A stretch of DNA of 27,396 nucleotides from Nymphaea colorata (Eukaryota; Streptophyta; Magnoliopsida; Nymphaeales; Nymphaeaceae). The position numbers were made by a program, and so were the translations under genes. The notes under the pieces were generated by a model. The model searched no databases. It was not told the origin of the DNA and saw only the letters and a program-made list of their open reading frames with translations. Positions within the stretch are counted from its first letter, which is position 1. Every line of letters begins with the position of its first letter. Where the stretch lies: assembly GCF_008831285.2 (NCBI RefSeq), contig NW_022205257.1, forward strand, positions 1 to 27,396, given 5' to 3'. Below are positions 9,933 through 19,400 of this stretch, in pieces.

Positions 9933-10422
9933 ACAATCGACCGAATACGTGCCCTTCAACCAATTCTACAATCTCTCCCAACGTTCCGGCAGCAAGATGG
10001 ATGCAGTGAAGCGGTCCCTAATAGCGTCGAAGATGGTGACATCGCGGACGCAACAGAAATTGACTCGTATTTTTCAAGAGATTTAGCCAAGGACAAAGGG
10101 ATCAGGAAGAAAACATAAGACTCATATCCAAATTGATGGAGATTAGCTGCAGGAAATCGAGAATCAAAAGCCAAGAACCCTATCCCTGCCCAAGAAGAGA
10201 GAACACTCGGAAAGGGATCGATAAATCGCATCCGAAAATCAAGTAAAAATAGAAACATTTAGAGATTAGGGCGATCCCTCGTCAGGATCAAATCAGGAGG
10301 AGCGTGGAACGAGTGAAGACGGACATAGCGAAAAGCTTAGCAAAATTGAACAAAAAGAAGAAGAAAGCTTTATAATCCCATCGTCTGTTGACGGCCCAGC
10401 AATCAAACGATCCATAGACTGA
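9901..10422 (+). CDS. Small basic, nuclear-looking hypothetical protein
   Basis: An uninterrupted frame of 173 codons from ATG 9901 to TGA 10420-10422, with four in-frame stop-like codons (TAG 10084, TAG 10144, TAA 10222, TAG 10267). The N-terminus (MDLFWKRIKTEQ, then EYVPFNQFYNLSQRSGSKMDAVKRSLIASKM) looks like a small folded helical unit of about 70 aa. The remainder is disordered, first basic (GSGRKHKTH, LPKKREHSERDRQ) and then acidic (SSGSNQEERGTSEDGHSEK, KEEESF). No known domain is recognised. After the TGA the same frame stays open for another 38 codons to TGA 10537-10539 and still looks protein-like, so the stop could be a base error. Confidence 0.5.
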
Positions 10423-10553
10423 ATCCCCGCATCGAAACCTAATGTAGCTTTCTAAGTGTAAAACCTGCCGAAGAAGTTGACGCGTGCGCGTTTGATGGGC
10501 CCGGCGTAGCTCCTATAGTTCAAGAAGAGTTTCATGTGATAATATAAGCTATT

Positions 10554-11283
10554 ATGAGGTCGAGCCGCAAGCGGAAGCAGGACGGTTCTAATCTAAATTT
10601 TTGCAAAATGTATAAAAACCATCACGCAGCCTCATGGAGGAGGGAACGCCCATCGACAAGGACATCTCACCGCAAATCCTCTCCGAACGCGTCACCGCAA
10701 TCGTCGGCAAGTTGGCCCAGCTGACATCCGAAGAGAAAACCGAGTGGAAGGAGATCCAGGTTAGCAAGTTGAGACAGATGTACGGGAAGCTTGCTGATGG
10801 GAATTTCGAGGGCGAGAGCAAGGCGCTGAGGGAAGGAGTGAGGGTGTTCGTGATGGTCAGCGCGAAGAATGCCAGTAAACGGTGAATCAGTTAGTTTAGT
10901 ACCATCGGAAATCGACGATGAGATCGAAAATATCATCAAAAGCACTTATAAAGCCAAATACGGCGAGAAGAAGATGGTCTAGACTTTCTTCGAGCAGGAT
11001 ACAAGGATAATGAACGATCGGCAATCTACCATGATTCTGATTAGCAGCCGGCCAGTATTATGTGGCGAATGATGTGCTGTTGCTCGACGTGGTGACGGGG
11101 TATTGTAAGCGCTTCACAGTAAATATATCCACATTCTATTCCTCATTTTATTACAACTTACCAAAATAATCAATCCGAAAATCCCACCATCTTCCATCGT
11201 CACTGGTGAGCGTCTTTCCTCCCTTTCTGCGCCACTGGTATATTATTTTGATTGCAGACGATATGGCATTAAAAAGCAATTGA
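10554..11283 (+). CDS. Unrecognised protein, helical and charged
   Basis: A possible start is ATG 10554 (MRSSRKRKQDGSN, NLS-like). A -1 shift near 10630 leads into EEGTPIDKDISPQILSERV and a charged helical segment (KLAQLTSEEKTEWKEIQV, then KLRQMYGKLADGNFEGESKA). Near 10868 an apparently extra A moves the frame to VPSEIDDEIENIIKSTYKAKYG. The segment QYYVANDVLLLDVVTGYCKRF follows another change near 11050. That frame reaches TGA 11281-11283, but the stretch after 11119 is AT-rich and may be an intron (see separate entry), in which case this and the next entry are one gene. No family recognised. An alternative start is ATG 10634. Confidence 0.4.
11119..11257 (+). other. Candidate spliceosomal intron (139 nt)
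   Basis: GTAAATATATCC directly follows coding-like sequence (YCKRFT), and TTTTGATTGCAG precedes the next coding-like frame. The interval is noticeably more AT-rich than its flanks. No transcript evidence is available, and the interval has an open frame in one phase, so this is tentative. Confidence 0.3.
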
Positions 11284-12004
11284 CGAGTACCGTCCGTTCC
11301 CGGCCCAAATCAGCCCACCCTTTCCATTCCTCCCATCTCCGCGAGCACAGGATCGACGATAACTAATCCCTAAACTCCATCCGCAACCACATCCACAAAG
11401 TCTTCTCGCATTAGAACAAGCCAATGAAGGAAGTAAAACAACTCACCTCCACCCTCAACCCCGCCCACTCGCAAAGGATAAACGCATGTGCATACAGTAT
11501 AGCATTTGCACCAACCCCAAAAGACAGAAAAGATTGTCAGAGGATATCGATGTGGAGTTTATCGCCAAAAAGACGTAAAGGCCAAGAGCAGAGACAAAAA
11601 GAAAGAAGAAGAGAGACTGGAACTCAGGAGATCCATCGGAGCCACCTCCAGAAGGTACGATCCGGTACAGAGTGACGAGTTTTTTAAATTTGACCATGAA
11701 TCCTTGAGAAAAATGGAAAAAAAGCCCTAAAAGCCAACAACAATCGCTCCCTTAGATAGCATCCCTATATGGCATCTACTAGCAATCTCAAGACGAAGCC
11801 CTCCTGAACCTCACCGATCGAAACTCCTTCGCTCTTAAATAACTCTCAGACCATCCCGTAATGGCCTAGCCGGATGAATGGTAGCGTTAGACGAAGCAAA
11901 TAAAGCAAATCCTGTCGGGTGTTCGCAATCTGAGGAGCGGGGCAATGCGGTACCGTTAGCGTCGGCGTGAGGACGAGGAGGGCGGGTCATTTTATATTAC
12001 TTGA
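11270..12004 (+). CDS. Unrecognised basic protein, possibly the 3' part of the preceding gene
   Basis: Frame 0 is open through about 11550 (for example SLNSIRNHIHKVFSHQNKPM, then KEVKQLTSTLNPAHSQRIN). It continues after a shift as KAKSRDKKKEEERLELRRS and SDEFFKFDHESLRKMEKK, and after another as LPQIASLYGIYQQSQDEALL, ending with a basic tail (MRYRQRRREDEE) at TGA 12002-12004. The last 250 nt contain at least six in-frame TAA/TAG. The lysine/arginine-rich middle suggests a nuclear or nucleic-acid-binding protein, but no domain is recognised and the exact start is not determined. Confidence 0.4.
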
Positions 12005-12030
12005 TATTATTTATAATCGTTAGTTAGGGA

Positions 12031-13082
12031 ATGCTCTCGGAGATAAGCCAAGGCTCCAAACGGATGGGAAAATTGAAGAAGTATAAGAGCAAGGTCAAGG
12101 AGAGCGGCTTCTAGTTTTTACTACAGTCCCTCGAAAGAGATAAGGAGAATCACGCACCCAACCACCTCACCGCCCTACACGGAAACCTCTCCCACTCCAT
12201 ACAAATCGATCCCCTCCATACGCTCCAGTCCACTCCTTCACGCTCAATGCATGTCCCAACTCCCACCATTCAAATAAACCCTCCTTCTACCTGGAGAACG
12301 TGAAGTTGCTCGACCGGTCGGATATCAGTGTCCCGATAATAATCTATCCATCCCCTCCCACAAGTCGCGAAGAGGCAGGGATTGCAGCAAGGGATCCAGC
12401 AGGTCGAGAAATGCCAAACGGGACAAGAGGAATGCAAGCGGCAGGAGCAAGATGAGCGATAACGACCACCTAGAAGAACTCATATACAAAATGAAACAAT
12501 ATCTGTCCATCACTGACGACATCCTCAACGATATCGACACCTCCAGATGGAAATATGGAAAAAAAGCAAAAACCATCTCCAAGGAACTTGTATCGATGAT
12601 CACAGCACTCTAGAGCAAAAATGGAATGAATTTATCAGTTAAAACCACCAGTTTCAACATGTACGGAAGCGAAATATTGCCATCTAACAACTCCTCATCA
12701 CCCTTCGTCAAAGAATCAATGGGCTAGAAGTCGAAAGGGAAAAATTGCATAGTCTCATCTCACAACACGAAATGGCCAATATCAAAATGTACATCAAGAT
12801 GAACGAGGGATAATCCGAATAGATAGAGCAATGCAAGAAGCAATTGGCCCTCCTTTTCGAAAAATATAAAAAATTGTAAGCCTACATCAACAGCGATAAG
12901 AAAAAGATGAATGAGATGCTGAATGAAAGGAAAAAATGGCAAAGAAATGCGAGGAACTGACTCTACAGAATGCTGAACTTTTGACTATGATAGAAAAATC
13001 CCATGAAGCACTAGAAAAGTAGCATAAATCTCGCAAAGAAAGGAAATTTGGCTCCTATTCGTGCATCCATGCTTCGACCTGA
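12031..13082 (+). CDS. Coiled-coil protein with N-terminal KEN motif
   Basis: ATG 12031 starts MLSEISQGSKRMGKLKKYKS and continues for 91 codons with a KEN motif (KENHAPN, 12142 onward) and a Ser/Thr/Pro-rich linker. After frame changes near 12290 and 12400 it gives MSDNDHLEELIYKMKQYLS and ILNDIDTSRWKYGKKAK. From about 12645 to 13050 there is a long heptad-type coiled coil (RQRINGLEVEREKLHSLISQ; KKQLALLFEKYKKLQAYI; KCEELTLQNAELLTMIEK), with one more frame change near 12935. The stop is TGA 13080-13082, giving about 350 aa. This architecture suits cytoskeletal, basal-body or chromosome-segregation proteins. KEN boxes are APC/C degrons in known cases, but a three-residue motif can arise by chance. 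No orthologue is recognised. Confidence 0.45.
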
Positions 13083-13203
13083 AAGCCAGCTACGCTAGAA
13101 TAGCTATCCCAGTTCTTGGACAATAGTAACGCATCAAAAGGATAGCTGCGTATCTAATCTCTCCAAAATTCATACAACTAATCTCGATTTTAGGATGAAA
13201 TCA

Positions 13204-13564
13204 TGCCTCTTAGTTCCTCCATCACCACCACTACGTCCAGAGTCAACAAGAAAGGGGCAGGTTGGGCATTAACCTCAACTCTTTGCTTTAAAATCTAACA
13301 CAAAATCAAGTTCAAAGGATGGCATAAGATCCATAACGATTGAAGCTTATGATGCGCTAGTGCAACAAACCATCTGAAAATGGAAAACATCATAACCTAG
13401 CAAAACAAAGAACTGGAACTATCGATCAAAGCATTAGAAGATATGCAATAGAAGATAAACATAAGGATGAAGTAATCATGAAGTTGGAAGAAAAAATGGC
13501 ACAACTAGAGAGTCATAGAAGAAATGAGCAAGAAGAGGAAAGAGAATAAGTGCAATTTGAATGA
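13204..13564 (+). CDS. Short coiled-coil hypothetical protein
   Basis: ATG 13204 gives MPLSSSITTTTSRVNKKGAG followed by KIKFKGWHKIH. After a frame change, a coiled coil follows: NHLKMENIITQQNKELELSI, KALEDMQ, and after another change EVIMKLEEKMAQLESHRRNE, ending at TGA 13562-13564. About 120 aa. An upstream ATG at 13195 lies in a different frame. The 13565-13784 stretch downstream is A-rich and partly open, so the gene may be longer. It could be a relative or detached part of the preceding coiled-coil gene. Confidence 0.35.
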
Positions 13565-13784
13565 TAGTTAAGCAAGGGAAAAAAAGCTAAAAAATAAGAA
13601 AAGAAAGTATAGGTGACGAGAAGGGAAAAGTAACAATTGATCTCAGTTTCAAGAAGGCAAATACGACGAGTACCGCATAATCGCCATGCAGGCCCTGCTT
13701 TGGAATAGGCAATAAACAACCAGAGAATTAGATGATGATTTTTTCTATATATAAGCTACAACTAACTAAATATAAACTCACCAC

Positions 13785-14245
13785 ATGGTCAACACTACAC
13801 TTACTCCGTCTAGATCAACAACTCCCAGGAAAGACCTTGCCTTTCTGGCAGACTACAACAACATGAAATTATTGCAGCCATTCATCCATACGTCAGGTAG
13901 GTCGATCCCAATGGCTTCGTCCGCAGGTATGAGATGATATAATCCATCAAGATGCTCTGGTGGACCAAGTAAGTGCACATGGTGGTTGATATCCTCCACG
14001 AGGAAAGGCCAAAAACGATCAGGAATCGCACTCGGCCAGGCTTCGGCATTGAGTTGTTGAGCTAATTTACGATTGAAAAAATAGGAGAGAAAAAATGCAA
14101 AGTGGAAATCAATGTGGATGTTGATTGCAATTGGCTGCTCATGGGGAAAGTGTATAAGGATCTTCAAATTGCGCAATCGACTTTGCTTGAAAGATTGAAA
14201 TAATACTTTAAAGAGAGGACCAAAAATGATTGTCTTTTGATCTGA
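13785..14245 (+). CDS. Unrecognised small protein
   Basis: The ATG at 13785 is preceded by AT-rich, UTR-like sequence. It encodes a Thr/Ser/Pro-rich start (MVNTTLTPSRSTTPRKDLAF), then YNNMKLLQPFIHTSG, and after a -1 change near 13897 continues as VDPNGFVRRYEMIQSIKMLW to IEKIGEKKCKVEINVDVDCN and TGA 14243-14245. About 153 aa; in-frame TAA/TAG read as Gln (for example in EMIQSIK and TKQVH). The C-terminal half alternates strands and helices and looks folded. The frame is also open upstream from about 13650 (EGKYDEYRIIAMQALLWN), so the start may be earlier. No family recognised. Confidence 0.45.
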
Positions 14246-14385
14246 AGGAGTTAAACATATTTTATTCTTTTCTTTTTTTCACTTTTTGTATAATAATAGG
14301 CTATTTATAATGAATGGAAACATTACAGGCTACTAACCATCCTACAATAATGATACTTGAGGCAATGATTGGCTCAAAGGATAGA

Positions 14386-15632
14386 TCATTTAGGCCTGAC
14401 ATCGAAGTCAAAGATCTCGGTAGGTATGGAGAGAGTGCAGCATGCGTTGGGGATGTCCACAATCGATGCAATTCTTCCCTCAACTGGAGCGCAACCCAAA
14501 ATCATATATGCTTGCTCGCCAGTGTATCCAAGGGTCTTCAAGTAGTTGATGGCATTGAGACAAGCCATACGGTAAGCTACGTGTGCATCAAGTAGTGCTG
14601 CTTTCCTTTTTCGTCCACACTGATCCCCTCAAAGTGAGCCAATCAGAGTAGTGCGGTCCGAAGGGCCCAGGCTTGAAGATAGGATTCTTGACTGCATATT
14701 TCTTCATGCCGTCCTTGATGACCCTGACCTTCATGTCCATCCATCCCGCCATCTCGATGGCTCCACAGAAGGTTATCTCACCGTCTCCCTGGCAGAAGTG
14801 GATATCACCCACCGATAGCAGTCCTCCTGGGACTACACGGGCAGGTACATCTTGGAGCCTATCGATAAGTTTTTTATGTCGCAATTGCCTCCGTGCTCCC
14901 TCGGCGGGACCGTCCTGGCGCCCTCACGCTTCACCTTGTCGGCAGCTTCCCCGCGCAACTTGCCCACCCAGGCGCCTTTTTAGTTCGGAAGACACGCCAG
15001 AGGAGGAACACGATTGGGCGCAGAATCGAAGAGAATTTTCTCTCTGCGATTCCACTCATGCAAAAGCTCGTGGGAAGGAGCGCAGCCAACGATGCCAGGA
15101 TGCAGCATGCCGGCCAACTTCACATGGGGGATGTGCCTGGAAGTAGCATACTTCCCTCGAGGTCCCAGATGGCCTTGTGGGACTTGGGGAAGTGGTCAGC
15201 GAGGAAGCCGCCTCCGTTTTCGCGAGCAAAGATGCCAGTGAATCCCCAAAGAGAGTCCCTGAGCGCTCCGATGTCGAGCAGGTCAACTTCGAGGAGGTCT
15301 CCCGGTTCTGCTCCTTCCACCTTAACAGGGCCACTGAGGTAGTGAACTTGGGTGAGATCTACCCGCTCCACATCCTTGGGTGAGTCGTCATTCTTGATCT
15401 GTCCTCCAGTCCAGTCGATGCATTCCAATCTGAATATTTCTCCCTGTTCAACGGTCCCAACGGGCGGGATGTCGGGGTGCCATCGGTTGTGGAGCGGGAC
15501 TGGCTGGTTGAAGGGTGTTTTTGTCATGTCTACCTGGACGAGAGTGCGCGGGGTCTTGGAGAGCATCTGGGCGAAGCTGTAGGCTGAACGGCAAATCGTC
15601 TTCAGCATTTTGGTGTAACGTATCCTGTGCAA
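14386..15632 (-). CDS. Formamidase (acetamidase/formamidase family)
   Basis: A clear FmdA/AmdA-family enzyme, which hydrolyses formamide or short amides to the acid and ammonia. Conserved blocks in order are LHNRWHPDIPPV, ECIDWTGGQIKND, VDLTQVHYLSGPVKV, GDLLEVDLLDIGA, WGFTGIFARENGGGFLADHF, TSRHIPHVKLAGMLHPGIVG, CAPSHELLHEWNRRE, GGLLSVGDIHFCQGDGEITF, CGAIEMAGWMDMKV, KPGPFGPHYSDWL and GYTGEQAYMILGCAPVEGRI, with the family's Cys just before the PVEGRI block. The product is about 414 aa, the usual size. The stop is TGA 14388-14386. Frame breaks occur near 15143, 14985, 14850 and 14610. Met1 (15632) or Met9 (15608) gives a 20-30 aa Arg/Ser-rich extension (MLKTICRSAYSFAQ) before the usual start at RTLVQVDM, possibly a mitochondrial presequence. 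Likely role: nitrogen acquisition from formamide. Confidence 0.9.
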
Positions 15633-16470
15633 ATTAAATGGAAATTCGCAATTTGGATAATTGGAATATATGGTTATGCTAGCAGAAGAAGGAGGAAAAT
15701 AAAAAATGGGATTGCATTTGGAAAATGGAGAAATAATGAAGGAGATGAACTTTTGGGGATTATTGCAACTTAGATTGATGTATAGATAACATTCAGTATA
15801 TGATTGTAATGGATAATATGATGGTTAGGATCATTGATGGATTTTCTTACTCCTTTTAATTAATAAGTTTAACCTGAATAATTTTTATTTGATGTGCGTG
15901 CCATTTTAGATAAGGTATAAATATATACTCCTTCCAAGAAGTAATAAAACAGGGATAGATGTACGGATGGGCCCGTCAGCATGCTTTGGATCGGTTGGTA
16001 ATGTTGCATGGCTTTTCCTTATATATTTTTGGAGATTTATAAGGGATTTGTTCGTGTTTTTTGGGAACTGCTTAAGATACGGCTCACAATAACGATTACA
16101 CTCAAAGAATTGCATAGATTGGCTGCGTTTAAGGCATTATTTTTGATATTTTTGCATAGGCTTCGAGTCCCATCGAACAAGTTTTATTCTATGCCATGAA
16201 AAACTCCAAAAAGATTCTATTCTCCAAACGATGTTAAAATATGAATAAAATATCACTCCTTTATTAATCCCCCCAACAATCTCTCATCTTTTTTTCCCAA
16301 AACCCAAATTCATTTTCCTTCTCCCCGCTTCGAAACTTTTCAACAACCATCCGAAAAGGAAGAGGCAAAGGCCATCCCTTATATCTCCCTCCCAGGTGTC
16401 TGGAGGCTGTTGGGTGGTTCTAATATATAAGGGTGAATGTGTGGATCAACTTTATTAATTATTTCCCAAG
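15633..16470. other. AT-rich divergent intergenic region
   Basis: About 840 nt between divergent genes, AT-rich with A/T runs and a C-rich patch near 16265-16340. No coding-like frame or RNA gene is convincing. It presumably holds both promoters. Confidence 0.5.
16424..16432 (+). promoter_or_regulatory. TATA-like element
   Basis: TATATAAGG ends 38 nt upstream of the ATG of the giant surface-protein gene. It is a plausible TATA box, but AT-rich spacers contain such strings by chance. Confidence 0.25.
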
Positions 16471-19400
16471 ATGAAAACAGGCGTTTTCCTGTGTTTGGTC
16501 CTCTTGCTGGCGCAGGTTCACGGCGAGGCCCTGCAACTCTACACAGTCTCAAGCTCTCCCACCGCAGTCGTGAGTCCTAGGGGCAGCGTCCGCGGCGGAA
16601 CCACCATCTACATCACCGGAGTCGGCTTCAGCACCATCGCAGCCGACAACCAGGTCACCATCGGCACATACCCCTGCCTCATCCCCGCAGCCGGAGCCAC
16701 AGAAACCACCATCTCCTGTGTCACCACGGATACCCGCCAGTTCGCGGATATCTACAACCTCCCCATTAATGTGGTCAGCAATGGCCAGCAACAGTCCCTC
16801 ACCAACGAGCAGGGCTGTTTCTCCTACCTGAATTCCTTTACTCCAGTCGTGCAGGCGCTCTACCCGGCCTCTGCTGCGGCGGGAGCCTATGTTAATTTTT
16901 ACGGGATCCATCGGATCACCAATTTGGGTGATGGAACCGCAACATGGGAGATGTGATCTCCATGAGCATCGGCAACGCCCTCTGCGGAAGGTTTGACATC
17001 GTCCAAGGACCGATCGCCGCCAACTCAGGTGATACCATCTCATGCAGACAGGCATGGTCCAAGAAGGAGGAAAGTATCAAGTCGTGGAATATCTCACCCC
17101 AGGATACTCCACTCCTGATGCAAAGTTGCGTCGTTCTTCTTTCTTGCAGGAGAATTTCCACTTCGCTGTCCTTCCAGCCATCTACAGTTTCACTCCTAAC
17201 AGTGGCGCCTAGGCTGGCCAGCAGCTCACCATCAACGGAACCGGTTTCTCCACCAATGCTTCAGTGATCAGCGTCACAGTCGACGGCAACACCTGCGACG
17301 TCACTTCCTCCACCGCCTCCACCATCAACTGCAACCTCAGACCCAGAAACCCCAACGTCTCCACCCTCCTCCCCACCAATTCCAGCAGCCAGAGCAACGG
17401 ATACTTCTCAGGGACTGGCCTCAACTATCAAAGATACGATATCACCAATCTGGTCACCAAGAACGTTGCAGGATTCAGGGCAGCAGTGAATTCCAAATCA
17501 AACACCATCGTTCTTCAGGAATCCTCATACAGGGGTGAGATTAGCACTGGAAACTACTACGGCGCCTATTATGGCGAGGTCTTCAGTGGCTACTTTACCG
17601 CTCCAGTCTCAGGAAACTATGTCTTCAGAGGAGTTGCCGACGATGTCTTTGCAGTCTTCCTCTCTGCCACCCACGGTTCAACTGAGCCTGCAACCAACGC
17701 CCTCATCTACTCCAACTCAGTCCAAAACTTGGATAATTTCTACATCAACTACGTCGCTACTGCTGAAGCCAGCGTCGCCCTCACTGCCAACTTCAGTTAC
17801 TATATCGAGGTCTACCACTTGAACTTCGCCGGCACGGGATATCTCAGAGTTTCCACTCAGGTTCCCAACTCCGATCAAAGCCTTTTCTGGCAGACCCACG
17901 CAGTTCAAAGATTGGTCCTCAACTACACCAACGATCCAGAGATTCTCAACTTCACCCAAACTGGAGGAACTGGCGGACAGATCAACCTCACCGTGGTCAT
18001 GAAACCCACAGGCCTTCCCTCCTACGTGGTGTGGGCTGTCATCGATTACAACGCCAACATCACCCAGTTCATCAACGCCCTCAATACCTTCGACTTCTTC
18101 TCTCCCTACTCCATATCCGGAGTCTTGAATACCTACGATGCCAGCGGAATCCCACTAGCAACGTCTCCCAGATCGTAACATAGTCTGGACTGTCTCAGTT
18201 GCTCTCCTCAGGCCCTCTACTGCCACTAAGATGGTCATCTCCCGAAGTTCATCAATTACAGCGGAACCCAATCCTTCACGCAGACCACAGTGCAACCCCA
18301 CGGTCCATTGATCGTGGGCAGCTTCGGCCTCACTATGGCTGGCTACCAGGTCACCTTCGCCGGAAGCGTATATCTGCGCTTCAGCATCTCCCGGAATCTT
18401 CAGAACAGTCTTCGCCAGATCCAGGATTCGGACTTGTCGAGGTGACCTGCTGACTCCTTCGAACATGATGGCTTACGGCGCTACTTGGCTCATCAGCTAT
18501 ATCGGATACAATGGTCCAGTGCCTCTCTTCACGATTGACAACACTAACCTCATAGGAGGAGTTGCGGGCACTGCTCCTCAGGTCTACTGCATTTAGGTTA
18601 GGCCATATAGCAGTGACTTGCTGGTGAATCCCATCGATTACCCCTTCCTCTCCACCCCTCATCCCTGCCCAACGTCCGCGTCACCGTCAACTCAGTCCCC
18701 AGCGTCTGTCTGGGCAACTGCGGATACACCTTCCTGCTAGATTCTCCCCAAGTGACTGCCGCCAGCATCTCAGGACCTACTGTCACCCTCACTCTCACCG
18801 ATCCTGCTCCAGTTGGATACACTTTATCCGATGTGAAGATCACCATTGGAGGACAGCCTTGTACGATTGGCACTTTGACTGACCGATCAGCAGTTTCACC
18901 TGCCAACTGCCCACCAATACTGACGGCACTGCCAACGTGAATGCCGGTTCCTACCTTCCGTGGTTTCAGTCAAGCAGACAGGCAGCGTTCCTCTGGTTGG
19001 CAGCATCCAGCCTTTCAACTTCCCACTCACTCTCACCGCCCTCAGCGTTGGTTCGGGAGGGCCAACGGAGGATACACCCTCACTCTCACCGGCACTGGCT
19101 TCCCCACCAGTCTGCAGGGAGCCACCGTTAATATCTGCGGTCAGCAGGCCACCATCTCATCGATCACCAATATCAATGCCGAGATCATCGTGCCTAGCTG
19201 TGCAGTTGGCCCAACAACTGTCTCAATCTCCAACGGAGCCCTCACCAGCAACACTCTTCCCTTCACCTACACTACGCCAACCCCTCCGGCCACTATCTTC
19301 ACCGTTAATCCTCAATCCCATAATCCTTCCCTCAAGGGAACTATGGAAATCACCGGTATTGGCTTCGGGACAACCAAGCTGCCATCCGAGTTGATTTGGC

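Noticed and set aside
10192-10480. Alternative lysine-rich open frame overlapping the 9901 gene
   Set aside because: It requires leaving the uninterrupted frame of the 9901 gene without cause; with only one stop codon, long chance frames are common.
14673-15342. Plus-strand open frames of about 150 codons over the formamidase
   Set aside because: They are antisense shadows; the minus strand carries the conserved formamidase blocks.
16160-16180. T-loop-like string (CTTCGAGTCCC) suggesting a tRNA
   Set aside because: I could not find a matching acceptor stem, D-arm or anticodon arm around it.
16549-17055. 168-codon minus-strand open frame
   Set aside because: It is a low-complexity Gly/Asp/Arg shadow of the strand encoding the signal peptide and first IPT/TIG repeat.
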